In this document: piece after piece, positions 1-7,551 of the stretch
Layout: each line of letters begins with the position of its first letter
Position numbering within the stretch: the first letter of the stretch is position 1
Source of the DNA: CAWCLK01 sp963796225
GTDB taxonomy: Bacteria; Actinomycetota; Nitriliruptoria; Nitriliruptorales; Nitriliruptoraceae
DNA length: 64,000 nt
NCBI GenBank assembly: GCA_963796225.1
Contig: CAWCLK010000033.1
Coordinates: 55,992-119,991 of the forward strand
Direction of reading: 5' to 3'
Program-made: the position numbers and the translations under genes
The notes under the pieces: generated by a model
Databases searched by the model: none
Told to the model about the DNA's origin: nothing
What the model saw: only the letters and a program-made list of their open reading frames with translations

Positions 1-103
1 GGTACAGCCACGTCGCGCGGCGCAGCGCCAGGCCCCCGAAGATCGCGATGACGGCGAGGCCACCCACGAGGCGGACGATCTGCAGGAAGGTCTCGGCTTC
101 CAC
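1..103 (-). CDS. N-terminus of a membrane protein (partial)
   Basis: A leftward frame starts at a GTG at 103, with an AAGGG ribosome-binding site about ten bases upstream; a TTG at 109 is an alternative start. It runs off the window after 34 residues. After a short polar start (VEAETFLQ) comes one strongly hydrophobic segment containing LVGGLAVIAIFGGLAL, followed by the basic LRRATW, so the visible piece is a membrane-anchored N-terminus. Too little is present to name a family. It is divergent from the DUF559-like gene, with the 294-394 repeat element between them. Confidence 0.45.
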   Translation of the reverse strand, partial: MEAETFLQIVRLVGGLAVIAIFGGLALRRATWLY

Positions 104-293
104 GTTCAACAAGCCCTTGTCGTCGACAGGCAGTGACGGGGGTCGTGCGCGCGGCCGCGACGAGGCACTACCGACACGTGCACGCGGCCACAGGTCGCCG
201 CAGAGTCTACGGAGCGGGGGGACCGACCCCCCAACCGCGTGACTCCGGGTAACAGCGCCCCGCTGCCCGCCGCCTGCCGCCCCTTGCCCCGAC

Positions 294-394
294 CGGTGTG
301 GATGAGTCCCGCTGCTGGGACTCATCCACACCGTTGCGTGCGCAACCCCGGCAGCGGGACCGATGACGCCCGGGTGTGGGACTCATCCGCACCG
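294..394. repeat. Double-palindrome intergenic repeat, copy 1
   Basis: Two 40-bp palindromes are separated by a 21-bp spacer. The first (294-333) has perfect 17-bp arms, cggtgtggatgagtccc and its reverse complement, around a 6-bp loop. The second (355-394) has a weaker left arm containing gatgacgccc, a 6-bp loop, and the right arm gggactcatccgcaccg. The spacer (334-354) begins ttgcgtgcgcaac. The same plan recurs at 1813-1913. Apart from this element, the region 104-462 shows nothing I can assign. Confidence 0.85.
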
Positions 395-462
395 TTCCGG
401 CGTCGTCCACAGGCGGCGGGTACGGGGGCCGGGAGGCGCCCCAGGGCAGGTTGAGTGGGCGC

Positions 463-1443
463 ATGGAGAACTGGGACCGACTGATGCGGCGGCTGGCCGC
501 CAAGGGTTGGGTCGGCACCCCGGCCGACGCCCGTGCGTGTGACGTGTCCGAGTCGACGTGGCACCGCAACACGCGTGTCGGTGCCTGGGGACGGCCGTAC
601 ACCTCGGTACGCGTGGCGCCCTGGGCCCCGCGGGGACCCAGGACCGACCTTCGTGCGGCGCTGGCGGCCGCGCGGGGGCACGGGGCGGCATCGGGCCAGA
701 CCGCCATGTGGGTCGCCGGGGTCGGGGGTGCGCCTCGCAGGCTCGAGGTGATGCTGCCCCACGGCGTCAGCACGTGCCTGCGCAACGGGTCACGCTTGCG
801 GGTCCGGCGGGCGAGGTGGCTGAGCGGGGACGACATGGTCGTCGAGGACGGCATCGCTCGGCTCGCGTGGCCCGCCGTCGCGGTCTCCCTCGCTGGTCGT
901 CGACTGGCCGAGCTCAGGGGCCTGCTCATCGATGCCGTGCAGGCCGGACGGCTGGATCTCGACGACGCCCTGACGCGGCTGGCCACCACCGGTCCCGTGG
1001 CGGGGCGCGGTGGGCTCGAACGCACGCTCTGCGAGCTCGGTGGGCGACGCCCCGAGTCGTGGTTCCATGACATCGTCCTCGCCGACCTCGAGGCGCGCGG
1101 CTACCCGGTGGGTCGCGAGCCCCTGGCCGTGTCGACCCCCGATGGGCGGGGCGTGGTCGTGGACATCCCTCTGCAGGCGTTCCACGTCGGTGTCGAACCG
1201 GAGGGCGACCGCTACCACCAGGATCGGGGCGCGCGCCGCAACGATCGTCGGCGTTCGGCCCAGACGGCGGGCACCGACTGGCGGCTCGTGCCCGTCGACT
1301 GGCGCGACTGGCACCAGCGACGGCCGTGGGTGCTCGCCACCCTCGACGCCGCCATCCTCCACCAGCTCCGGGCGGGCGTGGGGTCACGTCGCGACCTCCC
1401 CCCGCACCTGCGCGACGCCGGCGACGAGAAGCTCACCAGGTGA
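463..1443 (+). CDS. DUF559/AbiEi-antitoxin-like protein
   Basis: A 326-residue protein of a kind common in actinobacteria, usually annotated as AbiEi-antitoxin-like or DUF559. The N-terminal ~70 residues (LMRRLAAKGWV, then DARACDVSESTWHRN) look like the winged-helix AbiEi antitoxin domain. Around residues 225-290 the pattern VVVDIPLQAFHVGVEPEGDRYH, a run of basic residues, and DWRLVPVDWRDW resembles the Vsr/DUF559 nuclease fold, but the usual D or E in the core position is not clear, so catalysis is doubtful. Start ATG 463 lacks a strong ribosome-binding site. Its stop directly abuts the stop of the next gene, which is convergent. Both genes lie between two copies of the 101-bp palindromic repeat. 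The native function is not known; an antitoxin partner toxin is not evident. Confidence 0.7.
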   Translation: MENWDRLMRRLAAKGWVGTPADARACDVSESTWHRNTRVGAWGRPYTSVRVAPWAPRGPRTDLRAALAAARGHGAASGQTAMWVAGVGGAPRRLEVMLPHGVSTCLRNGSRLRVRRARWLSGDDMVVEDGIARLAWPAVAVSLAGRRLAELRGLLIDAVQAGRLDLDDALTRLATTGPVAGRGGLERTLCELGGRRPESWFHDIVLADLEARGYPVGREPLAVSTPDGRGVVVDIPLQAFHVGVEPEGDRYHQDRGARRNDRRRSAQTAGTDWRLVPVDWRDWHQRRPWVLATLDAAILHQLRAGVGSRRDLPPHLRDAGDEKLTR

Positions 1444-1775
1444 TCAGATCCGGTTGAAGGCCGCCTGTGGGATCGCGTAGTGCTTGCGGATCCATCCGAG
1501 GTTGTCGCCCCGGAACCCGACGCACTCGCGCAGAACCAGCAGGGCCCAGGCCGCGTCGCGGATCTCGACGATCGCCGCCTCGACCTGGCTGAGGTGGCGT
1601 GCCCGACGTCGACGAGCAGGTGCCAGGTGTCGATGGCGTTCTCGAGCCGATCGCCGGCGCGGCTGAGGGTGTCGGCTCGCTCCTCGGCCAGCGCGCGTTC
1701 GATGCCGGCCACGCGCCCCGACACGCCGCCCCGCCGGGCGGAGGCGAGGTCGCGGACGCGTCGGGAGTTGGCCAT
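1444..1775 (-). CDS. Small hypothetical protein (frameshifted)
   Basis: The reading frame starts at ATG 1775 (MANSRRVRDLASARRGG), continues as a helical, charged protein (GRVAGIERALAEERADTLSRAGDRLENAIDTWHLLVDVGHA), changes frame near 1600, and ends SQVEAAIVEIRDAAWALL then WIRKHYAIPQAAFNRI at 1444. The joined product is about 110 residues. I do not recognise the family. It is convergent with the DUF559-like gene with no intervening bases and its upstream side carries copy 2 of the palindromic repeat. The frame change is more likely a sequencing indel than decay, because both halves keep coding character. Confidence 0.5.
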
Positions 1776-1812
1776 CGCCCCGAAGGTACGCCACCTGCGT
1801 CGTCCACCGCAC

Positions 1813-1913
1813 CGGTCGCGATGAGTCCCGAATTCGGGACTCATCCGCACCGTTGAGGTCGCAACGACACGACCGGTGCGGATGACGCCCAGATCTGGGA
1901 CTCATCCGCACCG
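1813..1913. repeat. Double-palindrome intergenic repeat, copy 2
   Basis: Palindrome one (1813-1852) has arms cggtcgcgatgagtccc and gggactcatccgcaccg around the loop gaattc. Palindrome two (1874-1913) has cggtgcggatgacgccc and gggactcatccgcaccg around agatct. The 21-bp spacer (1853-1873) begins ttgaggtcgcaac. Order, lengths (40-21-40) and the GAGTCCC/GACGCCC difference between the two left arms match copy 1 at 294-394. Confidence 0.85.
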
Positions 1914-1951
1914 GTCGGGTCGGGGTGGGGTGTGGGGTGGGCGGGGCGTGG

Positions 1952-3163
1952 CTACTTCAGCTCGCTGGAGGACAGGCCGAGCAGACGGCGCGCGATGATG
2001 AGCAGCTGGATCTGCTGGGTGCCCTCGAAGATGTCGAGGATCTTCGCGTCGCGGGCCCACTTCTCGAGCAGCTCGGTCTCGCCGTACCCGACGGCGCCGG
2101 CGAGGCTGACGCACTCGAGGGCGATGTCGACGCAGCTGCGCCCCGCCTTGGCCTTGGCGTAGCTGGCCTGCAGCGTGTTGGGCTTGGCGTTGTCGCCCAT
2201 CCAGGCGGCCTGCAGGGTCAGCAGGCGGGCGGCCTCGAAGTCGGCCTCCATCGCCAGCAGCCGTGCGGCGGCGTGGGGCTGGACGGCGGCGGGGCGCTCG
2301 TCGTCGACCTCGATGCCGGCCTCGGCGAGCAGCTCGCGGGTGCGGTCGATGCAGGCCCGGGCCAGCCCGACGGCCATGGCGGCGACCAGCGGGCGGGTGT
2401 TGTCGAAGGTCTGCATCGCCCCGGCGAAGGACGCCTCGGTCTTGATCTCGGGGTCGCCGAGCAGGTTCTCCTTCGGCACGCGGCAGTCCTCGAGCACGTA
2501 CTGGGCCGTGTCGGAGGCGCGGATGCCGAGCTTGTCCTCGACCCGCACGAAGGTGCAGCCGGGCGTGTCGGTGGGGACGATGAACGACTTGATCGCGGCG
2601 CGGCCCATCGCGGGGTCGAGCGTCGCCCACACCACCAGCACGTCGGCGCGCTCGCCGGCGGTGATGAAGATCTTGGTGCCGTTCAGGACGTACTCGTCGC
2701 CGTCGAGGGTGGCGGTGGTGCGGACCGCCGCCGAGTCCGAGCCGACGTCCGGCTCGGTGATGGCCATGGCGGCCCACTTGTCGCCGAACCGCTCCTGCTG
2801 CTCCTCGTTGGCGACCGAGGCGATCGCCGCGTTGCCGAGGCCCTGGCGGGGCATGGACAGCAGCAGCCCGACGTCGCCCCAGCACAGCTCGGTGATCCCG
2901 AGCACGGTGGACATGTTCGAGCCGTTGCGGTTCTCGTTCTTGTCGGCCTTGGTGCGCTTGACGCCACCGGCGCCGGCACCGCCGAGCTCGCCCGACTCGT
3001 CGAGCCCGTCCAGGGCCGCGGCGAGCATGTCGAGCTCGTGGGGGTAGGTGTGCTCCTCGCGGTCGTACTGCCGCGAGATGGGACGGAACACGTTGAGCGC
3101 GACCTGGTGGGCCTGCTCGACGATGAAGTCGAACTTCTTCGGAACTTCGAGGTTGATGGCCAC
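1952..3163 (-). CDS. fadE23: Acyl-CoA dehydrogenase, FadE23-like
   Basis: A 403-residue flavin-dependent acyl-CoA dehydrogenase that would introduce the alpha,beta double bond into acyl-CoA thioesters in the cytoplasm. It closely resembles mycobacterial FadE23: the N-terminus VAINLEVPKKFDFIVEQAH, then WGDVGLLLSMPRQGLGN, the FAD/substrate loop MAITEPDVGSDSA, and LDGDEYVLNGTKIFITAG. Near the C-terminus ILDIFEGTQQIQ supplies the usual catalytic glutamate (in FEGT). The GTG start at 3163 follows AAGGAGG. It lies 47 bp downstream of the FadE24-like gene on the same strand, as in mycobacteria, where the two are paired; many actinobacterial FadE pairs form mixed tetramers. The symbol is by similarity recalled from the family, not by a search. 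Confidence 0.85.
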   Translation of the reverse strand: MAINLEVPKKFDFIVEQAHQVALNVFRPISRQYDREEHTYPHELDMLAAALDGLDESGELGGAGAGGVKRTKADKNENRNGSNMSTVLGITELCWGDVGLLLSMPRQGLGNAAIASVANEEQQERFGDKWAAMAITEPDVGSDSAAVRTTATLDGDEYVLNGTKIFITAGERADVLVVWATLDPAMGRAAIKSFIVPTDTPGCTFVRVEDKLGIRASDTAQYVLEDCRVPKENLLGDPEIKTEASFAGAMQTFDNTRPLVAAMAVGLARACIDRTRELLAEAGIEVDDERPAAVQPHAAARLLAMEADFEAARLLTLQAAWMGDNAKPNTLQASYAKAKAGRSCVDIALECVSLAGAVGYGETELLEKWARDAKILDIFEGTQQIQLLIIARRLLGLSSSELK

Positions 3164-3210
3164 GGTGGTGCCTCCTTCGTGGGAGTCGCGGTGGCGGGCG
3201 GCGCGCGTCC

Positions 3211-4524
3211 TCACACCAGCAGCGCGCCCTCCATCAGGCCGGCGGCGCGCAGGTCGCGGTACCAGCGCTCGACGGGGTGCTCCTTGACGTAGCCGTGGCC
3301 GCCGAGCAGCTGGACGCCGGACGAGCCGATCTGCATGCCCTTGTCGGCGCACAGCTGGCGGGCGACCGCGGCGGCGCGCGCGAACGGCTTGTCCTGGTCG
3401 GCCAGCGACGCCGCGCGGTAGGTGGTCAGGCGCATGCCCTCGAGCTCGATGGCGATGTCGGAGACCGAGAACGCGACCGACTGGCGGTGCGAGATCGGTT
3501 CCCCGAAGGCCACGCGCGAGTTGACGTAGGGGATGACGTAGTCGAGGACGGCCTGCCCGGTGCCGACCGCCAGTGCGCACCACGCGATGCGGGACCGGTG
3601 GATGCAGGCGGCGTAGACGTCGCGGTCGCCGCCGCCCAGCAGCGCCCCGCCACCCACGCGGACGTCGGCCAGCGTGAGCGTGCCCGCCCCGGTGGCGCGC
3701 ACGCCCATGGTCGGCTCGGGGGCGACGGTGAGGCCGTCGGTGGAGGACTCGACGACGAACAGCGCCGGGGTGCCGTCGAGCTCGGCCGCCACGACGAACA
3801 GCTCGGCGTCGGCGACCCGCGGGACCATGGCCTTGGCGCCGTTCAGCACGAACCCGTCACCGTCGCGGCGGGCGGTCGTCCGCAGGTCGAAGGGGTCGAA
3901 CAGGGCGCGGGGCTCCATCACGCACAGGGCCGCGACCGGCGGGTCCTCGCCGGTGAACGGCGGCAGGTAGGTGGCCTGCTGGTCGGCGTCGCCCCACAGC
4001 GAGATGGCCGTCGCCACGGCGCCGGGTGCGAGGGCGGCCGCGGCCAGGCCCATGTCGCCCTGCGCCATGGCCTCGGCGGCCAGGACGGTGGTGACCGAGG
4101 AGCGTTCGTCGACCACGCCACCGAGGTCGGCGGGGATGCCCAGCAGCGGCGTGCCGAGCTCGAGGCTCTGGGCCATCAGCTCGGACGGGGCGGCCGCGTC
4201 GGCGTCGGCGGCGAGCGCGGCGGGGCGCAGCCGTTCCATGCCGAAGTCGCGGAACGCCTCCGCGAGCATCTGCTGCTCCTCGGTCGGCGTGACGTCGAAG
4301 AGCGGCTTGGGGGTGGTCGGGGCCTGGCGGGCGGGGCGCGCCAGGGAGGTGGCCTTCGCGAAGGTCCGGCCGGCCGCCGCGGCGGTGCCGAAGCCGGTCT
4401 TCGTGGCGTTGAAGACCACCTTCTCGATGTGGGGGCGCAGGCCGAGGCGGTCGACGACGGGGAGGCCGGCGAGCACGCGCAGGCCGCCCAGTGCGGCGCC
4501 GAGGCCGCGGGACGCGGCGGTCAT
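3211..4524 (-). CDS. fadE24: Acyl-CoA dehydrogenase, FadE24-like
   Basis: A 437-residue acyl-CoA dehydrogenase with a ~75-residue N-terminal extension (LGLRPHIEKVVFNATKTGFGTAA), as in mycobacterial FadE24. The core shows LFDVTPTEEQQMLAEAFRDF, AMAQGDMGLAAAALAPGAVA, AELFVVAAELDGTPALFVVESS, VAFGEPISHRQSVAF and LLGGHGYVKEHPVERWYRDL. It ends LMEGALLV instead of the usual YEGT-type motif, which fits a partner subunit that may not carry the standard active site. Start ATG 4524 is preceded by GAAAGG. First gene of the leftward fadE24-fadE23 pair; its promoter shares the 4525-4776 control region with the divergent thiolase operon. Confidence 0.85.
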   Translation of the reverse strand: MTAASRGLGAALGGLRVLAGLPVVDRLGLRPHIEKVVFNATKTGFGTAAAAGRTFAKATSLARPARQAPTTPKPLFDVTPTEEQQMLAEAFRDFGMERLRPAALAADADAAAPSELMAQSLELGTPLLGIPADLGGVVDERSSVTTVLAAEAMAQGDMGLAAAALAPGAVATAISLWGDADQQATYLPPFTGEDPPVAALCVMEPRALFDPFDLRTTARRDGDGFVLNGAKAMVPRVADAELFVVAAELDGTPALFVVESSTDGLTVAPEPTMGVRATGAGTLTLADVRVGGGALLGGGDRDVYAACIHRSRIAWCALAVGTGQAVLDYVIPYVNSRVAFGEPISHRQSVAFSVSDIAIELEGMRLTTYRAASLADQDKPFARAAAVARQLCADKGMQIGSSGVQLLGGHGYVKEHPVERWYRDLRAAGLMEGALLV

Positions 4525-4568
4525 GGGTCGCCTTTCGGTCGGTGGGGGACGGTGAGGAGAACGAGTGG

Positions 4569-4641
4569 TGTTACCCGAAGTTACAGCCGGCGCGAGGGGA
4601 ACGGTACCCGATGGACAGGGCGCGTGTTACCCGGGGTTACA
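4569..4641. promoter_or_regulatory. Two 17-bp palindromic operators in divergent fad promoter
   Basis: tgttacccgaagttaca (4569-4585) and tgttaccc gggg ttaca (4625-4641) share the symmetric pattern TGTnAC(N5)GTnACA, with centres 56 bp apart. The second matches its own reverse complement at 14 of 17 positions. It lies just upstream of TACACT (4651-4656), a possible -10 for the rightward thiolase operon. Placement between two divergent fatty-acid operons suggests a shared repressor, probably of the TetR or GntR type. No regulator gene is adjacent, and I do not recognise the motif. Confidence 0.55.
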
Positions 4642-4776
4642 CGTCGTCGGTACACTCGCAGCCGTGTCCCATCGATGGGGGCGGCGACTCCCACACCCCG
4701 GCCGCGCCCACGAACATCGAATGACACCTCCCCGACGCCCAGCGCTCGCGACGTGACCCCAGGAGGGCACCCCGCC

Positions 4777-6183
4777 ATGGCCGACGCCGCCAAGAAGTCC
4801 ACGACCAAGGCCGCCTCGAAGAAGGCGTCCACCGCGAAGAAGACCGCGGCGAAGAAGACGGCGAGAGACGGCTCGTCCTCCTCGTCGTCGCGCTCCTCGA
4901 ATGGGGGCGGCGGCCTGCGCGACGCGGTGGTGGTCGGCGGCAACCGCATCCCGTTCGCCCGGTCCAACGGCGCCTACGCCAACGCCTCCAACCAGGACAT
5001 GCTGACCGCCGCACTGGACGGGCTCGTCAGCCGGTTCGGGCTGGCCGGTGAGCGCATGGGCGAGGTCGCCGGCGGGGCGGTGCTCAAGCACAGCCGCGAC
5101 TTCAACCTGGTGCGCGAGTCCGTGCTGGGGACGGCGCTGGACGCGGCCACCCCGGCCTTCGACGTGCAGAAGGCGTGCGACACCTCGGTCGAGGCCACCG
5201 TCGCCATCGCCAACAAGATCCGCCTCGGCCAGATCGAGGCCGGGATCGCCTGCGGCGTCGACACCACCTCCGACGCCCCGGTGGCGCTCAACGACGAGCT
5301 GCGCCAGATCCTCATGGACGCCAACCGCGCCAAGGAGCCGCTCGACTACGTCAAGCTCCTCGGTCGCCTGCGCCCCGACCAGCTCGTCCCCGAGATCCCG
5401 CGCAACAGCGAGCCGCGCACCGGCCTGGCGATGGGCGAGCACCAGGCCATCACCACCGCCGAGTGGAACATCCCGCGCGAGGACCAGGACGCCCTGGCCA
5501 TCGCCAGCCACGACAACCTCGCGGCGGCCTACGACCGTGGCTTCATGGACGACCTCGTGACCCCGTACCTCGGGCTGCAGCGCGACGACAACCTGCGCCC
5601 CGGTTCCAGCATCGAGAAGCTCGGCAAGCTCAAGCCCGTCTTCGGCGACCCCGAGACCGGCACCATGACCGCCGCCAACTCGACGCCGCTGACCGACGGG
5701 GCCGCGTCGGTGCTGCTGGCCACCGAGGACTGGGCGACCGAGCGCAACCTGCCCGTCCTGGCCCGCTTCGTCGACGCCGAGTCGGCGGCCGTGGACTACG
5801 TGCACGGCCACGAGGGCCTGCTCATGGCGCCGGTCTACGCGGTGCCGCGCATGCTCGAGCGCAACGGCCTGTCCCTGCAGGACTTCGACGTCTACGAGAT
5901 CCACGAGGCCTTCGCCTCGACGGTGCTCACCACGCTGAAGGCCTGGAACGACGAGGACTACTGCCGCGAGCGGCTGGGCCTCGAGAAGCCGCTCGGCGAG
6001 ATCGACCGCTCGAAGCTGAACATGGCCGGCTCGTCGCTGGCCACCGGCCACCCCTTCGCCGCCACCGGTGCCCGCATCGTGGCCACCGCCGCCAAGCTGC
6101 TGCACGAGAACGGGGGCGGCCGCGCCCTCATCTCGGTCTGCGCCGCGGGCGGCAACGGTGTGACGGCGATCCTCGAAGCCTGA
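4777..6183 (+). CDS. fadA2: Acetyl-CoA acetyltransferase (thiolase), FadA2-like
   Basis: A 468-residue thiolase that cleaves 3-ketoacyl-CoA or, in reverse, condenses acetyl-CoA. The first ~45 residues are a Lys/Ala/Ser-rich tail (KKSTTKAASKKASTAKK) absent from most thiolases and resembling a histone-like tail. The core starts LRDAVVVGGNRIPFARSNGAY and matches mycobacterial FadA2. The nucleophile is Cys134 in KACDTSVEA. Further landmarks are EPRTGLAMGEH, EIHEAFAS, GHPFAATGARI and the second catalytic cysteine in SVCAAGGNG. AGGAGG lies 11 bases before ATG 4777. First gene of a tight operon with fabG4 (10-bp gap) and htdX, the same trio found together in mycobacteria, though in a different gene order relative to fadE23/24. 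Confidence 0.88.
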   Translation: MADAAKKSTTKAASKKASTAKKTAAKKTARDGSSSSSSRSSNGGGGLRDAVVVGGNRIPFARSNGAYANASNQDMLTAALDGLVSRFGLAGERMGEVAGGAVLKHSRDFNLVRESVLGTALDAATPAFDVQKACDTSVEATVAIANKIRLGQIEAGIACGVDTTSDAPVALNDELRQILMDANRAKEPLDYVKLLGRLRPDQLVPEIPRNSEPRTGLAMGEHQAITTAEWNIPREDQDALAIASHDNLAAAYDRGFMDDLVTPYLGLQRDDNLRPGSSIEKLGKLKPVFGDPETGTMTAANSTPLTDGAASVLLATEDWATERNLPVLARFVDAESAAVDYVHGHEGLLMAPVYAVPRMLERNGLSLQDFDVYEIHEAFASTVLTTLKAWNDEDYCRERLGLEKPLGEIDRSKLNMAGSSLATGHPFAATGARIVATAAKLLHENGGGRALISVCAAGGNGVTAILEA

Positions 6184-6193
6184 AGGAGACACG

Positions 6194-7549
6194 ATGCCTG
6201 ACCGTTACGCACAGATCGTCAACGCCCCGATCATCGAGAAGGTGGCCGACGTCCTCGGCCTGCCCAAGCCGATCGAGCTGCGTCGCTACGAGCCCGGCCA
6301 GCCCCTGCTCGAGGGCCCGGCACTGGTCGGCGGCGCCAAGGGCGGCCGCCTGCAGGACCGCGTGGTCGACCTCGTCGAGCACGCCGGCTGCACCGTGGAC
6401 ACCGAGCCGAACAGCTCGGACACCGCGCCCCGCTACAGCGCGCTGGTCTTCGACGCGACCGGGATCACCGAGTCGTCGCAGCTGGTGGAGCTGTACGACT
6501 TCTTCCACGAGACCATCCGCCGGCTGGGCCACTCCGGCCGCATGATCGTGCTGGGCACGCCGCCGGACCTGATCGACGCCCCGGCCGAGCGCACCGCCCA
6601 GCGCAGCCTCGAGGGCTTCGTCCGCTCGGCGGCCAAGGAGGCCCGCGGCGGGTCGACCGCCAACCTGATCCACGTCGCCGAAGGCGCCGAGGACGGGGCC
6701 GACGCCGCGCTGCGGTTCGTCCTGTCGGCCCGGTCGGCGTTCGTGGACGGGCAGGTCATCACCGTCGGCGCCTCGACCGACCACCACCCCGCCACCCCGG
6801 CCGACCGCGAGAAGCCGCTGGACGGCAAGGTCGCCGTCGTCACCGGCGCGGCCCGCGGCATCGGCGAGGCCATCGCCCGCACGCTGGCGCGTGACGGGGC
6901 GCACGTGGTCTGCCTCGACCTGCCCGCGTCGGGCCAGTCGCTGTCGAAGGTGGCGAACTCCATCGGCGGGTCGGCCCTGCAGCTCGACATCACCGCCCCG
7001 GACGCGCCGGAGCGCCTGGCCGCGCACCTGACCGACCGCCACGACGGCGTGGACATCGTCGTGCACAACGCCGGCGTCACCCGCGACAAGACGCTGGCCG
7101 GCATGGACGACAAGCGCTGGAACATGGTCCTCGACATCAACCTGCGGGCCCAGGAGCGCATCGACGACCACCTGCTCGACGCCGGCACCCTCAACGAGGA
7201 CGGACGCATCGTCTGCGTGTCCTCGATGTCGGGCATCGCCGGCAACCGCGGCCAGACCAACTACGCGACCTCGAAGGCCGGTGTCATCGGCCACGTCGAG
7301 TCGCTCGCCGACCGTGTCGCCGACACCGGCGCCACCATCAACGCGGTGGCGCCCGGCTTCATCGAGACCGAGATGACCGACGCGATGCCCTTCGGGCCCC
7401 GTGAGGTCGGTCGCCGCATCTCGTCGCTGGGCCAGGGCGGCCTGCCGGTGGACGTCGCCGAGACCATCGCCTTCTTCGCCGGCCCGGACAGCACCTGGAT
7501 CAACGGCACCACGCTGCGGGTGTGCGGCCAGAACATGTTGGGGGCCTGA
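6194..7549 (+). CDS. fabG4: 3-oxoacyl-CoA/ACP reductase, FabG4-like (two-domain SDR)
   Basis: A 451-residue high-molecular-weight FabG. The N-terminal ~200 residues form a flavodoxin-like, nucleotide-free domain (LRRYEPGQPLLEGPALVGGA). The C-terminal half is a classical short-chain dehydrogenase with GKVAVVTGAARGIGEA for NAD(P)H, HNAGVTRDK, the catalytic Ser in CVSSMSGIAGN, and NYATSKAG containing the Tyr-x3-Lys pair. The end VCGQNMLGA is characteristic of mycobacterial FabG4, which prefers NADH and long-chain acyl-CoA. GAAGGAGA lies before ATG 6194. It would interconvert 3-ketoacyl- and 3-hydroxyacyl-CoA between FadA2 and HtdX. Confidence 0.88.
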   Translation: MPDRYAQIVNAPIIEKVADVLGLPKPIELRRYEPGQPLLEGPALVGGAKGGRLQDRVVDLVEHAGCTVDTEPNSSDTAPRYSALVFDATGITESSQLVELYDFFHETIRRLGHSGRMIVLGTPPDLIDAPAERTAQRSLEGFVRSAAKEARGGSTANLIHVAEGAEDGADAALRFVLSARSAFVDGQVITVGASTDHHPATPADREKPLDGKVAVVTGAARGIGEAIARTLARDGAHVVCLDLPASGQSLSKVANSIGGSALQLDITAPDAPERLAAHLTDRHDGVDIVVHNAGVTRDKTLAGMDDKRWNMVLDINLRAQERIDDHLLDAGTLNEDGRIVCVSSMSGIAGNRGQTNYATSKAGVIGHVESLADRVADTGATINAVAPGFIETEMTDAMPFGPREVGRRISSLGQGGLPVDVAETIAFFAGPDSTWINGTTLRVCGQNMLGA

Positions 7550-7551
7550 GC

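Noticed and set aside
463..1443. Calling the DUF559-like protein an active Vsr endonuclease or a full AbiE system
   Set aside because: The core acidic residues are not clear, and no AbiEii toxin gene is adjacent.
1925..3292. Long open frame on the plus strand antisense to fadE23
   Set aside because: It has low-complexity Gly/Ala/Val/Arg composition produced by GC-rich third positions of the real gene. The minus-strand protein matches a known family from end to end.
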